Shown piece by piece: positions 14,705-26,867 of a DNA stretch of 64,000 bases. The stretch comes from Takifugu bimaculatus (Eukaryota > Chordata > Actinopteri > Tetraodontiformes > Tetraodontidae), in NCBI GenBank assembly GCA_004026145.2, contig CP034975.1, positions 25,131,361 through 25,195,360 on the forward strand, in the 5' to 3' direction. The position numbers were made by a program, and so were the translations under genes. The notes under the pieces were generated by a model that saw nothing but the letters and a program-made list of their open reading frames with translations, was not told the DNA's origin and did no database searches. The stretch's first letter is position 1; every line of letters starts with the position of its first letter.

Positions 14705-15195
14705 GGCCTATTTTCTGTTGTTAATTGTCACCTTCTTATCTTTTAATTGGACTGAGGTAGCTCATTTTTCAAGGACGCTGTATAATGAGGGGGTTATTTA
14801 GGATGCCTTATTGACCATTTCAATACCTCCATGAGCACCACAAGTGTGAGCAAATTTAAAGGTAATTGAGATGGCAGTTGTGCAGCAATCCCTTAAAAGA
14901 AAGAGTGTGACTGGCGATGCTGATGCTTGTAGGCACGTTAGCTCTTAGAGTGCAGAGGATTCCGAAAGGAAGAGCTGCATATGATCAGTGTTTGTGTCAT
15001 CAGAGAGGCAGGGTGATGGTTTATGAGAGGAAAAAGCTCTGGTGCAAGTGAACCCAGGGGCAAATTTTGGGATCCTGCAAGATTTTAATGGTTAGTGGTC
15101 CTCTGGCCAAACCGTCCGATTATTTTCTAAGGTGGTTTTATGTTCTGCACAACATTGTGCTGCACAGCAGGTGTGGGACCCATATCAAGCCAAAT

Positions 15196-15209
15196 GGGGG
15201 GGGGGGGGG
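15196..15209. repeat. Poly-G run
   Basis: Fourteen consecutive G residues on the plus strand. Confidence 0.9.
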
Positions 15210-18200
15210 TTTGCCATTATCTCGGGTAGAACATGAGTGCTCATCACAGCATCTTGTTTGAAGTGGAAAATTTGACCTTTTTGAAACTATCCAAGCAAAG
15301 GAAAAAGTACTTTTTTGTCCGTAGGTGTCTGCAGGTAAACATGAGTCAGTCAGGTTTCTGGCCACTACCTGTAAGAGATGACAACTAGATAGATAGTATC
15401 ACTCTCAAAAGAAATCTATAGTCAAAGATCAAACAATTTTCCCAGTAACATAACAAACTGCATCACTTCTACCTTCCAAATCATGTCAAAGGATTTTTAA
15501 AAAAATGGTTTTTAATGTGTCCATCAGAGGCCTTCCCACCCACACTCGGAGGAACATTTGCACCAACATCATGAGTAACATGGTTTTTAAATGTATTTTT
15601 GAGTATCTGTGATAGATTTAATAAGCTTCTCTTTAATTACAAAGTAAAAGGAAAGTCCAAATTTGTAACAGCTTAGATTTAACCTGTCCTTTAGAAAAGA
15701 CTTCAGATCATCTTGATAATGGAAAGAAAATATTAATTAGGCCTGACAAATCTGTTCATCTGGAAATCAAGGAAAAATACACTGATATAACATCACTGGA
15801 GGAGGCAAACAACAATAAAGGATCTTGGTGAAATTAGACCGTAATTAATAGAGAAAATACTTCATTAAAGTGAAACCGATTTTCCATCTCAAAGGGGATA
15901 TTTCCTTTTTGCTCAGTACGCGCTAACTACTGGTAGGTGGCTCAGCTGCCAGTGACTAAAACAGATGGAGATCCAAGAACCTCTGAGATGAAGTGAGGCA
16001 GAGATTGACACAGAATCCTGGAGCATCAGGCCGATATTCCTTTTCATCCAAACGGCCTTGATGGGGTGTCAGGTCTGTGGTTTGCCGTGTTCACTTCCAC
16101 GAGGGGCTTGTTTGCAAGGACCTTACGACACTTCATCAGATGCGATCATTGGGGACTACTGGTGTTGCCAAATCAACTGGCCAGACATCTAGCTGCACAT
16201 TTGTGTTAGCAAAAAGCAGATCTAACGAGGGGGCTGCTGGCTAATTTCACGCCGCCTCAAAGACATCAAGTCTGGGGAAAGAAATCCGATTTTATGTTTC
16301 ATTAACTGCAGCGGATTTTACAGTAAAGCAGGCAGAACCGCAGGCCTCTGGAGTATAAAAGTTGGGTTTTTTATTTGATGTACACTTTAAAGGTAAAGAT
16401 TGATCACTTTAATATCGCCACTCCTCCTTTGATAGCAGCCGTCACGGTCTAAATAAAAATGACACCAGAGATGAGTGTGTGGTCAGACTACATGGTAGGT
16501 CAAGCGTGATTAATTGTGAGGGATGTAAATTGCATTTGTCACGTGCAGATTGGTGTCAGCTTTATTTGAATCGAGGTGGAGTAAATCCTGGCCTGCTCTA
16601 AGGCAGGGAGGACAGTTTGGGAATAATGAAAGAGGGAAATTTAAGGGGTAGAGAAGAAGACAGGAGAGGTTACAGCAGATAGAGGAAGAGAGAGAGAGTT
16701 AATGTTGAGAGGGTCTGTTTCTGGTCCAACCGAGACCGGTAATATGGCTGTTTCATCTACAGCTCAGCTGCCATTTCCTATATGGAAGAAATCACCACAG
16801 GTAATCCGTGGGACTGTACTATCTTGTATAAATAATGTATGTATCCCGGTGTTTGGGATGTGTGCAGTGGTCCCGTTTGTGATTGAAGTGCAGGGTATGC
16901 ATGTGTAGACGCTGTGAAGACAAGCTATCCGCTGGAGCAACACTTATCTCGGGTGTGATTTTATCATTTTCTCCCCAAGGACACACAGCTAAAAGAGCGC
17001 TTACAGAGCGCACAGTGGGTCAGCACACAGCAGAGAGCCCCCTGTATTCATGTCACACCATCACCAGAGCCACATGGTCTGAGTGACGGTTTCAGCCGAG
17101 TGCTAGCCCGGCTCATTCTGTCACCCCCGCTCCTTTATCGGCCCTCACTCATTCCTGTCTTGGATAATATCAATGCTAATCGCCTGTCTCTTCAGCCATC
17201 CATCCACCTAAAGCGGGATAAATAGAGGGGAGGGAAAACAAAGAGGAGGGTCTTGAATGCTTTCTTTAAGCCTCACGGCTGAGGCTCCCGGCCCAGCGGT
17301 GGTATCATCATGGTAATCAAATAAACCGCAAATCGTGCACATATCTGAGCAGGAACAGTTTATAAGGTTGTGAGGCGTTCAGGCTCCCGAAGAAACCTCT
17401 GACCATGACAGACACAATGGCCTGAATAACCTTCTCAATCCTTAACTCTGAACTGCGCACACAGATGCTGTCTGGCACACTCCCCTGATGCAATATCCAT
17501 CTCTTGCATCAAATATCACAAAACAAACAGCAGATAGAGATCATTATTTCATTTTTGCACATGTAATTGTTCACAATAGAAGCTCGCCAGGCTTCCTCTT
17601 CTACCGTCCGTGTTCAACAAGAGGTAAAGTAGATGATTCCTCTCCTCCCCTTATTTTCTTCCTGCCCTTTGCTCATCCAATTCACTGTGCCAAATGGTAC
17701 ATTTACATTGGTCATAACCTCAATCACCACACTCGCGGGCTATGCTGAATGTGCAGACAGGCATTTCAGCGGTGAAGGGATGCAGACAGAGGTATAATGG
17801 GAGCGAAAGATAGAAACCCATGCCCGAGGCATCCATCAAACCAAACGACTCCATTACAGTAAGTCGGACAGAGGCAAACGGTAATGTGCGCTGTGATAAA
17901 CACTGGGATAATATTATGTTTATAGTCACGGACACACCGTTTCTGCTCCGAGATACCGAAAAGGAATACAGATAAGGTGCAGGAGCGCCAACCTCTCCTG
18001 TCTTTTTCGTTCATCCTATTGCTTGTCTTCTATCTTCTGAACCATTATCAGTCAATTTCCCTCTGTTGCTCTCTTTATCCTTTCCCCACTCTCTCCATAT
18101 AATACTTTCCTTACTACAGTTCCAGGGAAAGTGGCATACATCAGCTGAACAGGGCTTTTATCTGCTGTAATACTATTGTAGCATCACCATCACAGTGCTG

Positions 18201-19857
18201 GAACGAGACCTGCGAGAACCATAAAAACTGAATAGAATTGATTCATATGTACTATTAGGAAACAGCCCAACACTTGCAGGGATGCATACATTGCATCCGT
18301 TCTGGGAGACAAACGTGGAGGCCTCAGACTCTGCAGGTGAGCGTCTGTTCCTCGCACTGCAAAAAGAAACTTAATGAAATAGGAGGATACACCACAACAC
18401 ACTTTCCCTACAGGAGGTTAAGGGGAGGGTTGATGGAGAAAACAGGGAAACAAAAGTCTGTCCGCGGCTTGATAATGTGTTTGTGCTCTCTAAACGCATC
18501 GCCAACATGAGAAAGGGTGATTATGCGTCTTTGAATGCACCCTGAAACAAACTGAAAGGCAGCATAAAGTCAGAAGGTGAGGGTAGGGTGGGCTAATATT
18601 CTGTCTTACATTTCCATTAACCTGAAGCCCATTGGTGCTTGATTAAGAGGCTCTTGGATCAGTTTGATCAGGGTGAGCTCGTGTTTATGCCTGCAGTTAA
18701 CCTCTATTACCAGAGTGACCTCAGACTGCAGCTTCTGGACTGCCTCTAATAGAAGCCCTGCGGCAGAGTCAGAAACTAACACACACACCCGTGTGCACGA
18801 ACATACACACAAACAAATGTCAGGGTCAGCGCAAAGGTCAGCGTCTATTGCAATGTATTTAAGATCACTTAAATTTAATGACCTCCTTCATCCTTTGTCC
18901 TATCAGATAAACTATAACATTAGCCCTCACATTGCAGACACAGTTTGGACTTTTATACCTGCTGTCCAAGCAATGTCGGCTTTAAGAGGCTGCGATAAAA
19001 TGTGGATAATCACACGCCCACTTGAGGGGATGATGGTGCAGTTTTATTAAAAGAAATAATTCCAGGGTTAGTGCAAACAAATCAAATTCTACTAGACTAC
19101 AACTGGTTTTAAGAGGTGCTGCATCAATGATGCCCTGGTGGTGAAGCAGAGTAATGGCGGCCAAAATGTGTCCACTTTCCTTTGAATTAAGAGTCTTTTA
19201 TGTGGTTTAAAAACAAGAAGCAAAACCTTGTCATCAGCCTGATAATCAAACATTACTGTATGGTGATAGATGCTACGTTTGAGTAAAACAAGTGTTTGCA
19301 TCATGACATCCCATAGCAGATGTTTGTCAAATTTACTCATTATATTTAATAAATAAATTAAATCTAATTTTGAGGCCAGAAAAGTTTACATTCATCTTTG
19401 AAAAGGACTAAAACCCTATGAGTGTTGTGCTGAAACAAAGATCCATCTGTTCTAATCTTTGTTTTTTTAATTTCTTCTTATCTGCTTCATTTTTATTAAG
19501 CTCCCTGAAGATTAAATGTGGTCCATCAGTGACAAAATCAGGCAAAGACGAGGCTGTATCTGCTGTTTGCATGTTAACCCCTTATCCCGCAGTGCACGCT
19601 CCCCATTTTGTTTGTTAGATAGGAAACAGCCCGTGTATCCGGCACCACTATCATGCTTATCGCTCAAGAGCAATGACCAGACACACAAATAAATACCAAA
19701 GGAGATACTTATCAAATCCAGGGTACACTGGCCCTGCACATGCAGGCTCTGATGACATTTATACCAGTTATTTTGAGTTGTAACAAGTGTTTTACCATTA
19801 CTACAATTCTGAAATAGTACAGTTGACTTTTGCATCAATGCTAATAGATAAAAGAGG

Positions 19858-19888
<31 letters not shown>
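19858..19888. repeat. (GA)n microsatellite
   Basis: An almost perfect AG run with one A interruption (agaaagag). Confidence 0.93.
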
Positions 19889-20060
19889 CCACCAGAGAGA
19901 AGTTAATCTGCTGACCTTGGTCCTGGATCTTTGGCTCTTTGTGGAAGATTTTAGCCTTCAGCCTTACATATTTCAGCACTGCTTGGTCGGTTAAATGTGC
20001 TGAGTTCAATGAAGCAACAGCGGTCAGACTCCAAAATTCAACATCCTGCAGCTGTAAACA

Positions 20061-20084
20061 CAGCAGCAGCAGCAGCAGCAGCAG
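20061..20084. repeat. (CAG)8 trinucleotide repeat
   Basis: Eight perfect CAG units lie about 160 bases downstream (in gene sense) of the Ig2 exon donor, inside intron 4. It is translated only in spurious frames. Confidence 0.95.
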
Positions 20085-20240
20085 CTCATCGCTGCAGTCT
20101 TTTCTAGTGATGTGTGTATTTGCTCCATCTATTTCTCCTCCCCATATCCGTCGCTGTTGGTGCACTGATCCATTTAAAATGAACATTAGAATCGGGAAAG
20201 CAAACACTGGCCGATTCTGCTCAAACAAACACGCTCTTAC

Positions 20241-20394
20241 CAGTCACGGCTAGTTCAGTCGTCCTCCGGACCACAAACCCCCCGAACTGGACCGCACACG
20301 TGTAATTCCCAATGTCATCTTCTTTCACCTCTTGGATCGAGAGAATGTCTCTTTTCTGGATGATGCTGGCACGCCACTGCTTTGGATGGCACTC
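20241..20394 (-). CDS. il1rapl2: il1rapl2-like receptor, exon for C-terminal half of Ig2
   Basis: This 154-base exon begins after acceptor ccttctgcag and ends gtgactg|gtaaga (phase 1). It supplies residues 186-236. It opens ECHPKQWRASIIQKRD, continues ILSIQEVKEDDIGNYTC and ends GGFVVRRTTELAVT. C187 and C218 are the conserved cysteines. D212-x-G-x-Y-x-C is the canonical Ig Y-corner, and N215-Y-T is a glycosylation sequon. IIQK and IQEV match IL1RAPL2; EDDIGNYTC and GGFVVRRTTEL match IL1RAPL1, so this exon is a mosaic. An open frame continues past the donor into the intron for more than 200 codons on the same strand in another register, but it has no Ig features. Confidence 0.95.
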
Positions 20395-21422
20395 CTGCAG
20401 AAGGACAGGCAGACCTTCAACTTGCACTCTATGCAGGTGATGAATAACTTCAGAATCCATCACGGGATGACTAACAGCTGATGCACGGAGTGGCGGTGCG
20501 TGCCACTGGCATGACAGGCAAGGAATGAAATGCTCCACGCTGCTTCAGAATGAAGTATCAACGTGGCAGTCCTGCATAATGGCTCCATACAGTAAAATGA
20601 TAACACCTAGCCATTACCCTACTTATCTGCTCAGGAGTTATTGTGATGAGGTAAATGCCCACCACCCAGCAGAGAGGGAGAATTTCATTTAATGTGGTCT
20701 CTGTTGTGTTGCCACTGTTGCGTCTCTGCTGTGTGGGGTAAATCTGCGCACAAAGGCTGTACCCATGACACGTTCCGCTCAGTCCTCTACTGCCCCCACA
20801 GTGACAATGGCTGGCCGTACTCCAGCATCGCTCCAGGCGACCTTCGAATTCAATCACTCTGGCTCCACAGTGGTCCAAATAACTCTGGGTTCCAGCACTC
20901 CCACTCATTATCCAGGCCCTAATTGAATTCTGGAAGAACCTAGAGGTCCAGCCTGGCCGAGTTAATCCACTGCTGATCTGCCTGTGATTATTCTGGCCTG
21001 AACTCTTCCAGTGGACACGTTGCTGTCCGCAGGCCGTAACTGACCCGGGAAAGGCAGTTTGAGCGAACCCGCGGGGCAGAGTGTGAGAAATGTCCTTCAA
21101 AAAATATTTTGGGGGTTTTATGGATGCTCTCTGCTTGGAAAAAAAGCACTATTGTGATCATTTGTGTCAGTCTATTATCTGTCCCAGTGATCTAGAGACA
21201 CATTTAGCACAAAGATTTTAAATGTAAACAGCCATAACAGACAAAAACAAACCAATGAAGCCTTTCAGAATATCCGTAAAATACCATCATCACAGAATCC
21301 ATTTTTACAGTAATGAAACGATAATGGGGGAAAATAAAAGCGAGGCACACGATAGCATCCATCCAAACAGCTGTAAAAAACAACCAACAACAGTAAACAT
21401 GGCTGGTCAGGAATCCGCTCAC
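20395..21422 (-). other. Intron 3 of the il1rapl2-like gene (1.0 kb)
   Basis: This is a short phase-0 intron, gtgagc to ctgcag, splitting the Ig2 domain. A 180-codon minus-strand frame (20558-21100) occupies much of it without any Ig or other domain. Nothing else was seen. Confidence 0.85.
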
Positions 21423-21609
21423 CTTATACCAGGTGATGTCTGGATCTTTGCCTGGCTCCACGTAGTCGTCGATGTCAGGGCAGAGGATTTCTTTGCTCTT
21501 GCTCAGCTCTGCCTTCTCCTTGCGTCTCATGTTGGAATTGTAGCACAGGTTGCTGTCATTCTCTGCCACTGTCAGCGACATGGACACCTTCATGCAGTAG
21601 GTGGAGTTT
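21423..21609 (-). CDS. il1rapl2: il1rapl2-like receptor, exon for end of Ig1 and start of Ig2
   Basis: This 187-base exon lies between acceptor ttcccag and donor ataag|gtgagc. Its first base completes the Arg codon split by the previous intron, and it ends in phase 0. It supplies residues 124-185: NSTYCMKVSMSLTVAEND, then LCYNSNMRRKEKAELSKSKE, then CPDIDDYVEPGKDPDITWYK. N124-S-T and N140-D-S are glycosylation sequons. C128, C145 and C166 are family cysteines, and W183 is the Ig2 core tryptophan. KVSMSLTVAEN, CPD.DD and PD..WYK follow IL1RAPL2 rather than IL1RAPL1 (VSISLTVGEN, CRDIED, PEILWYK), which is the main basis for the symbol. Only a 1.0 kb intron separates it from the next exon. Confidence 0.95.
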
Positions 21610-22027
21610 CTGGGAACAGGGTACAAACAGATTTGAGGATCAGTGGATGATTAGATGTAAATACCATAACTTTAACACAGACTCTATATTTACTGATGCA
21701 GGCAGCATTTGAATGTAAACTTGTAGCTCAGCGTCTTTGCTGCACTTTATGTTACATCAACTTTCCTCTCAGTGTTGACATTAAGTCTAATAAAATAGAT
21801 AAAACACAGGTCAAACCATACGATGAACCTGAAGGCAGGATTCAATATTTGAGCAGAAAAAAAACAATATCAGGATTATTTAGCAAAAGACCTTGAATTT
21901 ACTTTTCTTTTAGCACTGCTATCAGAGTCTAGCTCCAGCCCAGAGGATGCATATTCTCCATCTTTTTCTAGGTCCAGCAATTTAAAAAAAAAATGAATCG
22001 ATCAACTTAAACCACAGCTGCATCTTT

Positions 22028-22210
22028 ACTTCATCCATCCATTTTCTTTTTACTGCTACTTATTCCTAATTTGGGTCCTGGAGATACTGGATCCCTGCAG
22101 CCAGACAGGGAACCTAGACATGCCACCAGTTCCTCATGGACCACACACACACACCCGCACACACCCACGCACACACCTGGGGGGTAGTTTAGGGTCTCCA
22201 ATCAATACAA
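22028..22210 (+). repeat. Degraded teleost interspersed repeat with internal CA tract
   Basis: The sequence runs catccatccattttcttttt, then gctacttattcc, gggtcctggagatactgg, a CA-rich block, and tagtttagggtctccaatca. This order matches a very common fish dispersed repeat (..catccattttcta..gctt..; ..acctagggacaatttagagtctccaatcaa..). It is related in wording to the copy near 6 kb. It has no coding capacity, and the family is not named. Confidence 0.65.
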
Positions 22211-22526
22211 AAGTTGATTTGGTTTTTTTTGGTCAGTTGGAGGAACATACAGTGACTCATTCATCAATGATGTGCTGCAACAAAACAGATGAGCCTATCA
22301 CATTCTCAGTGCTTTATACAGGTTATTTGTTCCGAAGTCATTTGTTTGTGTGTACCACTCTGCCTCTGCTGTTCTGTTGGTGAGCAATAATGTGTTCAGC
22401 AGCTTTATCGAGTCAATGAGTCACACTCATGGTCACTAATGGATTTATGAGGGGTGGGGTTAGACAACTGCTGATAAGGTCTCACAAAGATTAAAGCTGC
22501 TTGGTCATCACAAAGACCGAGGCCCA

Positions 22527-22585
<59 letters not shown>

Positions 22586-22592
22586 CACACAT
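22527..22592. repeat. (CA)n microsatellite
   Basis: About 32 units with one GC interruption. It gives rise to spurious Cys/Val and Thr/His reading frames on the two strands. Confidence 0.97.
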
Positions 22593-23429
22593 TAATCTCC
22601 CCTCACTCTATCATTCACTCTTCTCTGTTATCTCCAATGTCAAAAACACAATTTCAGGCTTCCGGCTCACACATGTTCCAACCACTGTCCCCACCTCCAC
22701 AAACTGTCAGATGGAGTCTTTGTAACATGAAGCTGATCTCAAACCTGATCAGTGTACACACTCTCATCTTCAAGTTAAACACTGCTGATAATAAAAGGGG
22801 TGGGGGATGAAACCCCTTTGTTAACACTTCCATTATTGCTAGAATAGGCCCCAAATCAGTTCATTTAATGATGGATGTGCCTTTAGTAACCCAGGAGATG
22901 TTTCTGCAGCATCCCACCAAAAACAGCATAAATTCAGCAGGAACTGCTCCGGGGCCAGCGAGCTATAAAAGTGCGGTGGGACAGAGGCGATGTGGCTGTG
23001 GCTGACTATGAAGGTAATGAAAGTATATATCAGATGCTCCACAAAAGGAGAAAGACAAAGCAGAGAGAAATTCAAACACTTTCCACAGCTCTGATATCTA
23101 AAATAGTATTAAAACTTCAGTTTCTCTTCAATTGAAAGTGAGATCAACGCAATAAAATCGGCCTCAAACGCAGAGGCCACGTGCTTTTATACAGTTAGCT
23201 GAGCTCTGTTCCTTTCCCGTCTGGCCCAGACTGACTCTCATTTGACTCGGTCACTGACTCAGGTGAAGGAAGGGGGTGGGGGGGGTTGGGGGGTGCACAC
23301 TGCCATATGGGTTTTCATTTCTTTTCATTACATCACATTTATGGTTCGCCAGATGCTCCCATTCACTGTAAATGGCAAGTTTTCACATGATCTACTCAAG
23401 TTATGGAAGCAATAAGGCAGTCACCTTTG

Positions 23430-23431
<2 letters not shown>

Positions 23432-23488
<57 letters not shown>
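23432..23488. repeat. (TA)n microsatellite
   Basis: About 28 perfect AT units. Confidence 0.97.
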
Positions 23489-23491
<3 letters not shown>

Positions 23492-24132
23492 CTGACCCCC
23501 CCGGGATTATATAACATAGATGCAGATAGGGGCACACATGTGCACACTTACTGTAAAGACCGACATTTCTGCACGCAGCCATGGAATTTAAAGATAGAGT
23601 GAAAAGAGTCATAGTAATATAACAACATCTACATTTAATTAATAAAGCACAATTTTCATTTATTTTTATCCAATTAACATCATACATTTTTGCAGTCATG
23701 TAAGCTTACATGTTACTCATATGCATATGATCTCCCCCATCCCTCGGTTTGTTGATATAAGCTGAAGATGATAGGAAATGACCTCTCACAGTCAAGCACC
23801 TGAGCCACTGATGTCCCCAGGGAAGCAATAGAAGACATCTCCACATATTAAATATTCACAGCAGGCACCCTGTGCATTGTGGGAAGGTGTCAGCACTGCT
23901 CCTTGATTGATGGACAGTCAGAGTGCAATTCATGCTATGGTGTCTGTCAGATTCTGTTGGTGTGTATATGCTTGGGATATTAATCTGCGGCTCACGTTAG
24001 CTCGTAATTTTCTGCACATTATTGTCTGGCGTGGTGAATAATGTAATGGTGGGAGGGAGGATGGTTTTACTGTTCTCGAGCACACGCCATATACAAATTC
24101 TTCTAAAATGATTAAGCACGATTGACCTAAAG

Positions 24133-24361
24133 CAGGGGTGAGCATCGAGGGCCGGATCCAAGCCAGACTTTCTGTCCTACAGGTCCTCCTCTGATTGACA
24201 AGTCCAATCCATGAAGGCTGGAATCCAGCCAGGTTTTGCATCCTACCAGGGAGAAACCGCTTTTAGCAAGTTAAATGAAACCCCCAGGTGAAAGTGTTTC
24301 CCTGTAGGACAGAAAGTCTGGCTTGGATCCAGCCCTCAAGGACTGGATTTGCCCACCCCTG
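24133..24361. mobile_element. Palindromic non-autonomous DNA transposon (hAT-like MITE)
   Basis: This 229-base element begins CAGGGGTGAGCA and ends TGCCCACCCCTG. Its arms pair over about 45 bases (GGATCCAAGCCAGACTTTCT, then GTCCTACAGG, on the left, and their reverse complement on the right). The left arm lacks about 11 bases next to the terminus that the right arm keeps. The flanking eight bases, acctaaag and atccaaac, agree at five positions, compatible with a decayed 8-bp target duplication. CAGGGGTG ends and an 8-bp duplication are hAT features. It has no coding capacity, so any movement would have needed a transposase supplied elsewhere. Confidence 0.85.
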
Positions 24362-26867
24362 ATCCAAACTGATGGAAAAGACCTCGCGTGTGATGACACA
24401 ATGGAGTAAAGGAGTGAAAGAGATGGGAAACATGCTGCCGTCCTCACATGAAAACTGGTGATTAGGGTAAAATGTGCAGACAAAGATGGACAGAGCAGGT
24501 TCACACACTCCAGTAAATGCATGCACTTCCACTGGGAGAGAAAGAGAAACACTTCAGTGTTCCTCCATATCTCTGTCTGATAGAAACATCTGGAGGGCTT
24601 CGCTGAAAAGCCCGACTCAACGCAGAGGGATTTACCTACATTTACAGATAGCACACAACATGCCCGGAGCTTCTGGGAACTGTTCTGCCGTATACATTTG
24701 GATTCCCTAGGTATTAGGACGATGATGTTTTAATCTTGGCATTTTTGCTGCAGCTCAGTGGATTCAAACAGAACCAGTACCCCAGCTTTGAAGTGGTGGC
24801 TATTTATTTGAGGGCATTTATATTCATATTTTGGTTACATTCTCTGAAAAACAGGCTCAAAATCTGGCCAATAACTTTGTCGGGCAGTATATAGCCCATA
24901 ATGCAGCACATTAGCTCCCCTTGCAGAACCACCCACCCCTTAGGAACCCTGAAAACCCTGCTTTTCTTCCTGTGATTACATGGTGTGGGCAACTCTCAGC
25001 ACCAATGACAACTTTGTTATCCATAAAACCACAATCTATAAGGGCTGCACCACATGATTGTGGAGTTTTGTTTGCCAGACAGCGCATATGGAGGGTTTTC
25101 TTGTGCAATCTCTGTGCAATCTTAAAACTCAATAACAGGGCATCTTATCCTTTAGTCTTGGTCATAATCATGTCTGCTATCAAAGTGGGTTCAGTTTATC
25201 TGATATTTCATTATGTTGGCAAACTGGAAATGTCTCTTTTCAAAAATAAAACAAAAATTACATCTCTGTAATTGCATTCATCTTATTATATATGATTGAT
25301 TTGTGTGGCATATTTAAAGGGCTATTGCCTTCACTTTTGGTCTAATTATAAACAAATGGATGTTTGTGAAAAATGTCACTTTTTATAAACCCATGAAAAA
25401 AAAGGTTCTAAAACAGAAAACTATGATATTTATGGCAGGGAAAGACATCAAAGTGCCAATTAGAATGAGTCTCTGGGTTAATTTAGATTAAATTAACTAA
25501 TGTCTGATTATGACAGACATTGTGGACTCTTTCTACAATGGAGTGACAGGTAATGTGCTTTTAATTGCGTTTATTGATAATGGCATTATTCCAGATGAGT
25601 AACTCATTATTTAATTATTAAACACCCTGACCTGCTATTTCATTAGGTCCACCTAAAGTAATCCAAATAGAAATTTTTGTTAATCATCCGTGCCTTCAAT
25701 TTGAAATGCTAATATTTTAGAGTAGATCTTTCTATTTGCCCATCTGCAAATTAATGGGAATGTGATGAGAGTAATGTGTATTTATGAAATACGAATGGAG
25801 GACGGAGAAGGAGTTTTCTTGTGTGAGTCTTATGTGATCAGGCCATACATGGAATGATTAATCTCTTAGCAAAAAGGCAGCTGATTCAAGCTCAGGGCGA
25901 AAACATCTTGCTGCATTCTGAGGAGTATTTGACACAAATCTCCTGGCTCGATATGATCCGACAGAAAGGGAGCTGGGGGCACTTTATTTCAACTTTAGTC
26001 GTCCATAGAATTACGCTGGAAGAGAACCTCAGGGTACTTTAGCGCAGGTAAAGGACAATTTACATCGATGCACACACATAAAATATAGGCATTAGGTGAA
26101 CACAGATCAGCCTTAACGGTCGAACCAGTGACAAGAACACTGGTCATGATGGTACAAAGTGAGCTTCTGCTGGGAACGCCGATTCTTCTTATTACTCAAC
26201 TTGTCAGCTGATAACATTTTTTGCAGCACACAAAAATTTAGGATTGATGTCACATAAGCATGAAATCGGGTAAAAGGTCATCAGCAATTAGTGACATTTC
26301 TAATGAGACGCACGTTGCTACACAGTATGTTGTTACTGTAAAACCCAGCAGCTGTATTGTGTCTGTTCTGTGGGTGCAAGGTTAAAATACACAATTATAA
26401 CCCTGAATTAAAGTATATGAAATTAAAAGGACTATATTTCAGTTACAATAAAGACTTGTTGGAATAAACAGTCGGATATGCTTCTGCCACACGAGTCCCT
26501 CAGAATGCAGTAATGTGATGAATTATGGACTCTTGTATCACTGCGCACAAACACATTGATTTTGAATGCATCAGCAACCCTCTCTGGTCTTTAAGAGGCC
26601 TTTTAACTCAGTTTATTAAAGCTCTCTGACATGAAGAGCTGCAATGAGGCCTTTAGTGAGGGATGCTTTCCACCATAAAGGTTAATACATTACAGTTACA
26701 TAATTATGCATCCTATATTAACAGGGCTTCCCGGTAACGGCCCACTACACTGTCTGTGCATGCCTGCTTTTGTGGGATTATTTTAGCTGTTGTTTCTTTT
26801 TCTTATAATGCAGAATGCATCAAGACGTCTTCAGGACAACAACGGCGTTTCCCTGGCGTTGACCTAC

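Larger units (their letters stand above)
1044..20240 (-). other. Intron 4 of the il1rapl2-like gene (19.2 kb)
   Basis: This stretch lies between two exons whose splice phases agree. It contains simple repeats (listed separately), a degraded interspersed repeat near 6 kb, a perfect short hairpin at 7491-7522 and otherwise unique-looking AT-rich DNA. The open frames in it, including one of 238 codons at 19512-20228 on the minus strand, carry no recognisable domain and are partly made of microsatellite sequence. I found no coding exon or structural RNA in it. Confidence 0.75.
21610..26867 (-). other. Intron 2 of the il1rapl2-like gene (5.3 kb)
   Basis: This is a phase-2 intron from gtaggt to ttcccag. 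It contains a degraded interspersed repeat (about 22.0-22.2 kb), CA and TA microsatellites, and a 229-base palindromic element (24133-24361). Around 25.4-25.8 kb there is an AT-rich, TAAT-rich stretch with no repeat signature. No coding exon was recognised inside. Confidence 0.8.

Noticed and set aside
19512..20228. 238-codon open frame on the minus strand next to the Ig2 exon
   Set aside because: It lies in intron 4, includes translated GA and CAG microsatellites (poly-Leu and Ser/Leu runs), begins past the exon donor and shows no domain.
20558..21100. 180-codon open frame inside intron 3
   Set aside because: The flanking exons splice across it in matching phase, and it lacks Ig features.
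22405..22725. Cys-Val and Thr-His repeat frames (also at 33067-33403 and 38541-38902)
   Set aside because: They are translations of CA/TG microsatellites.
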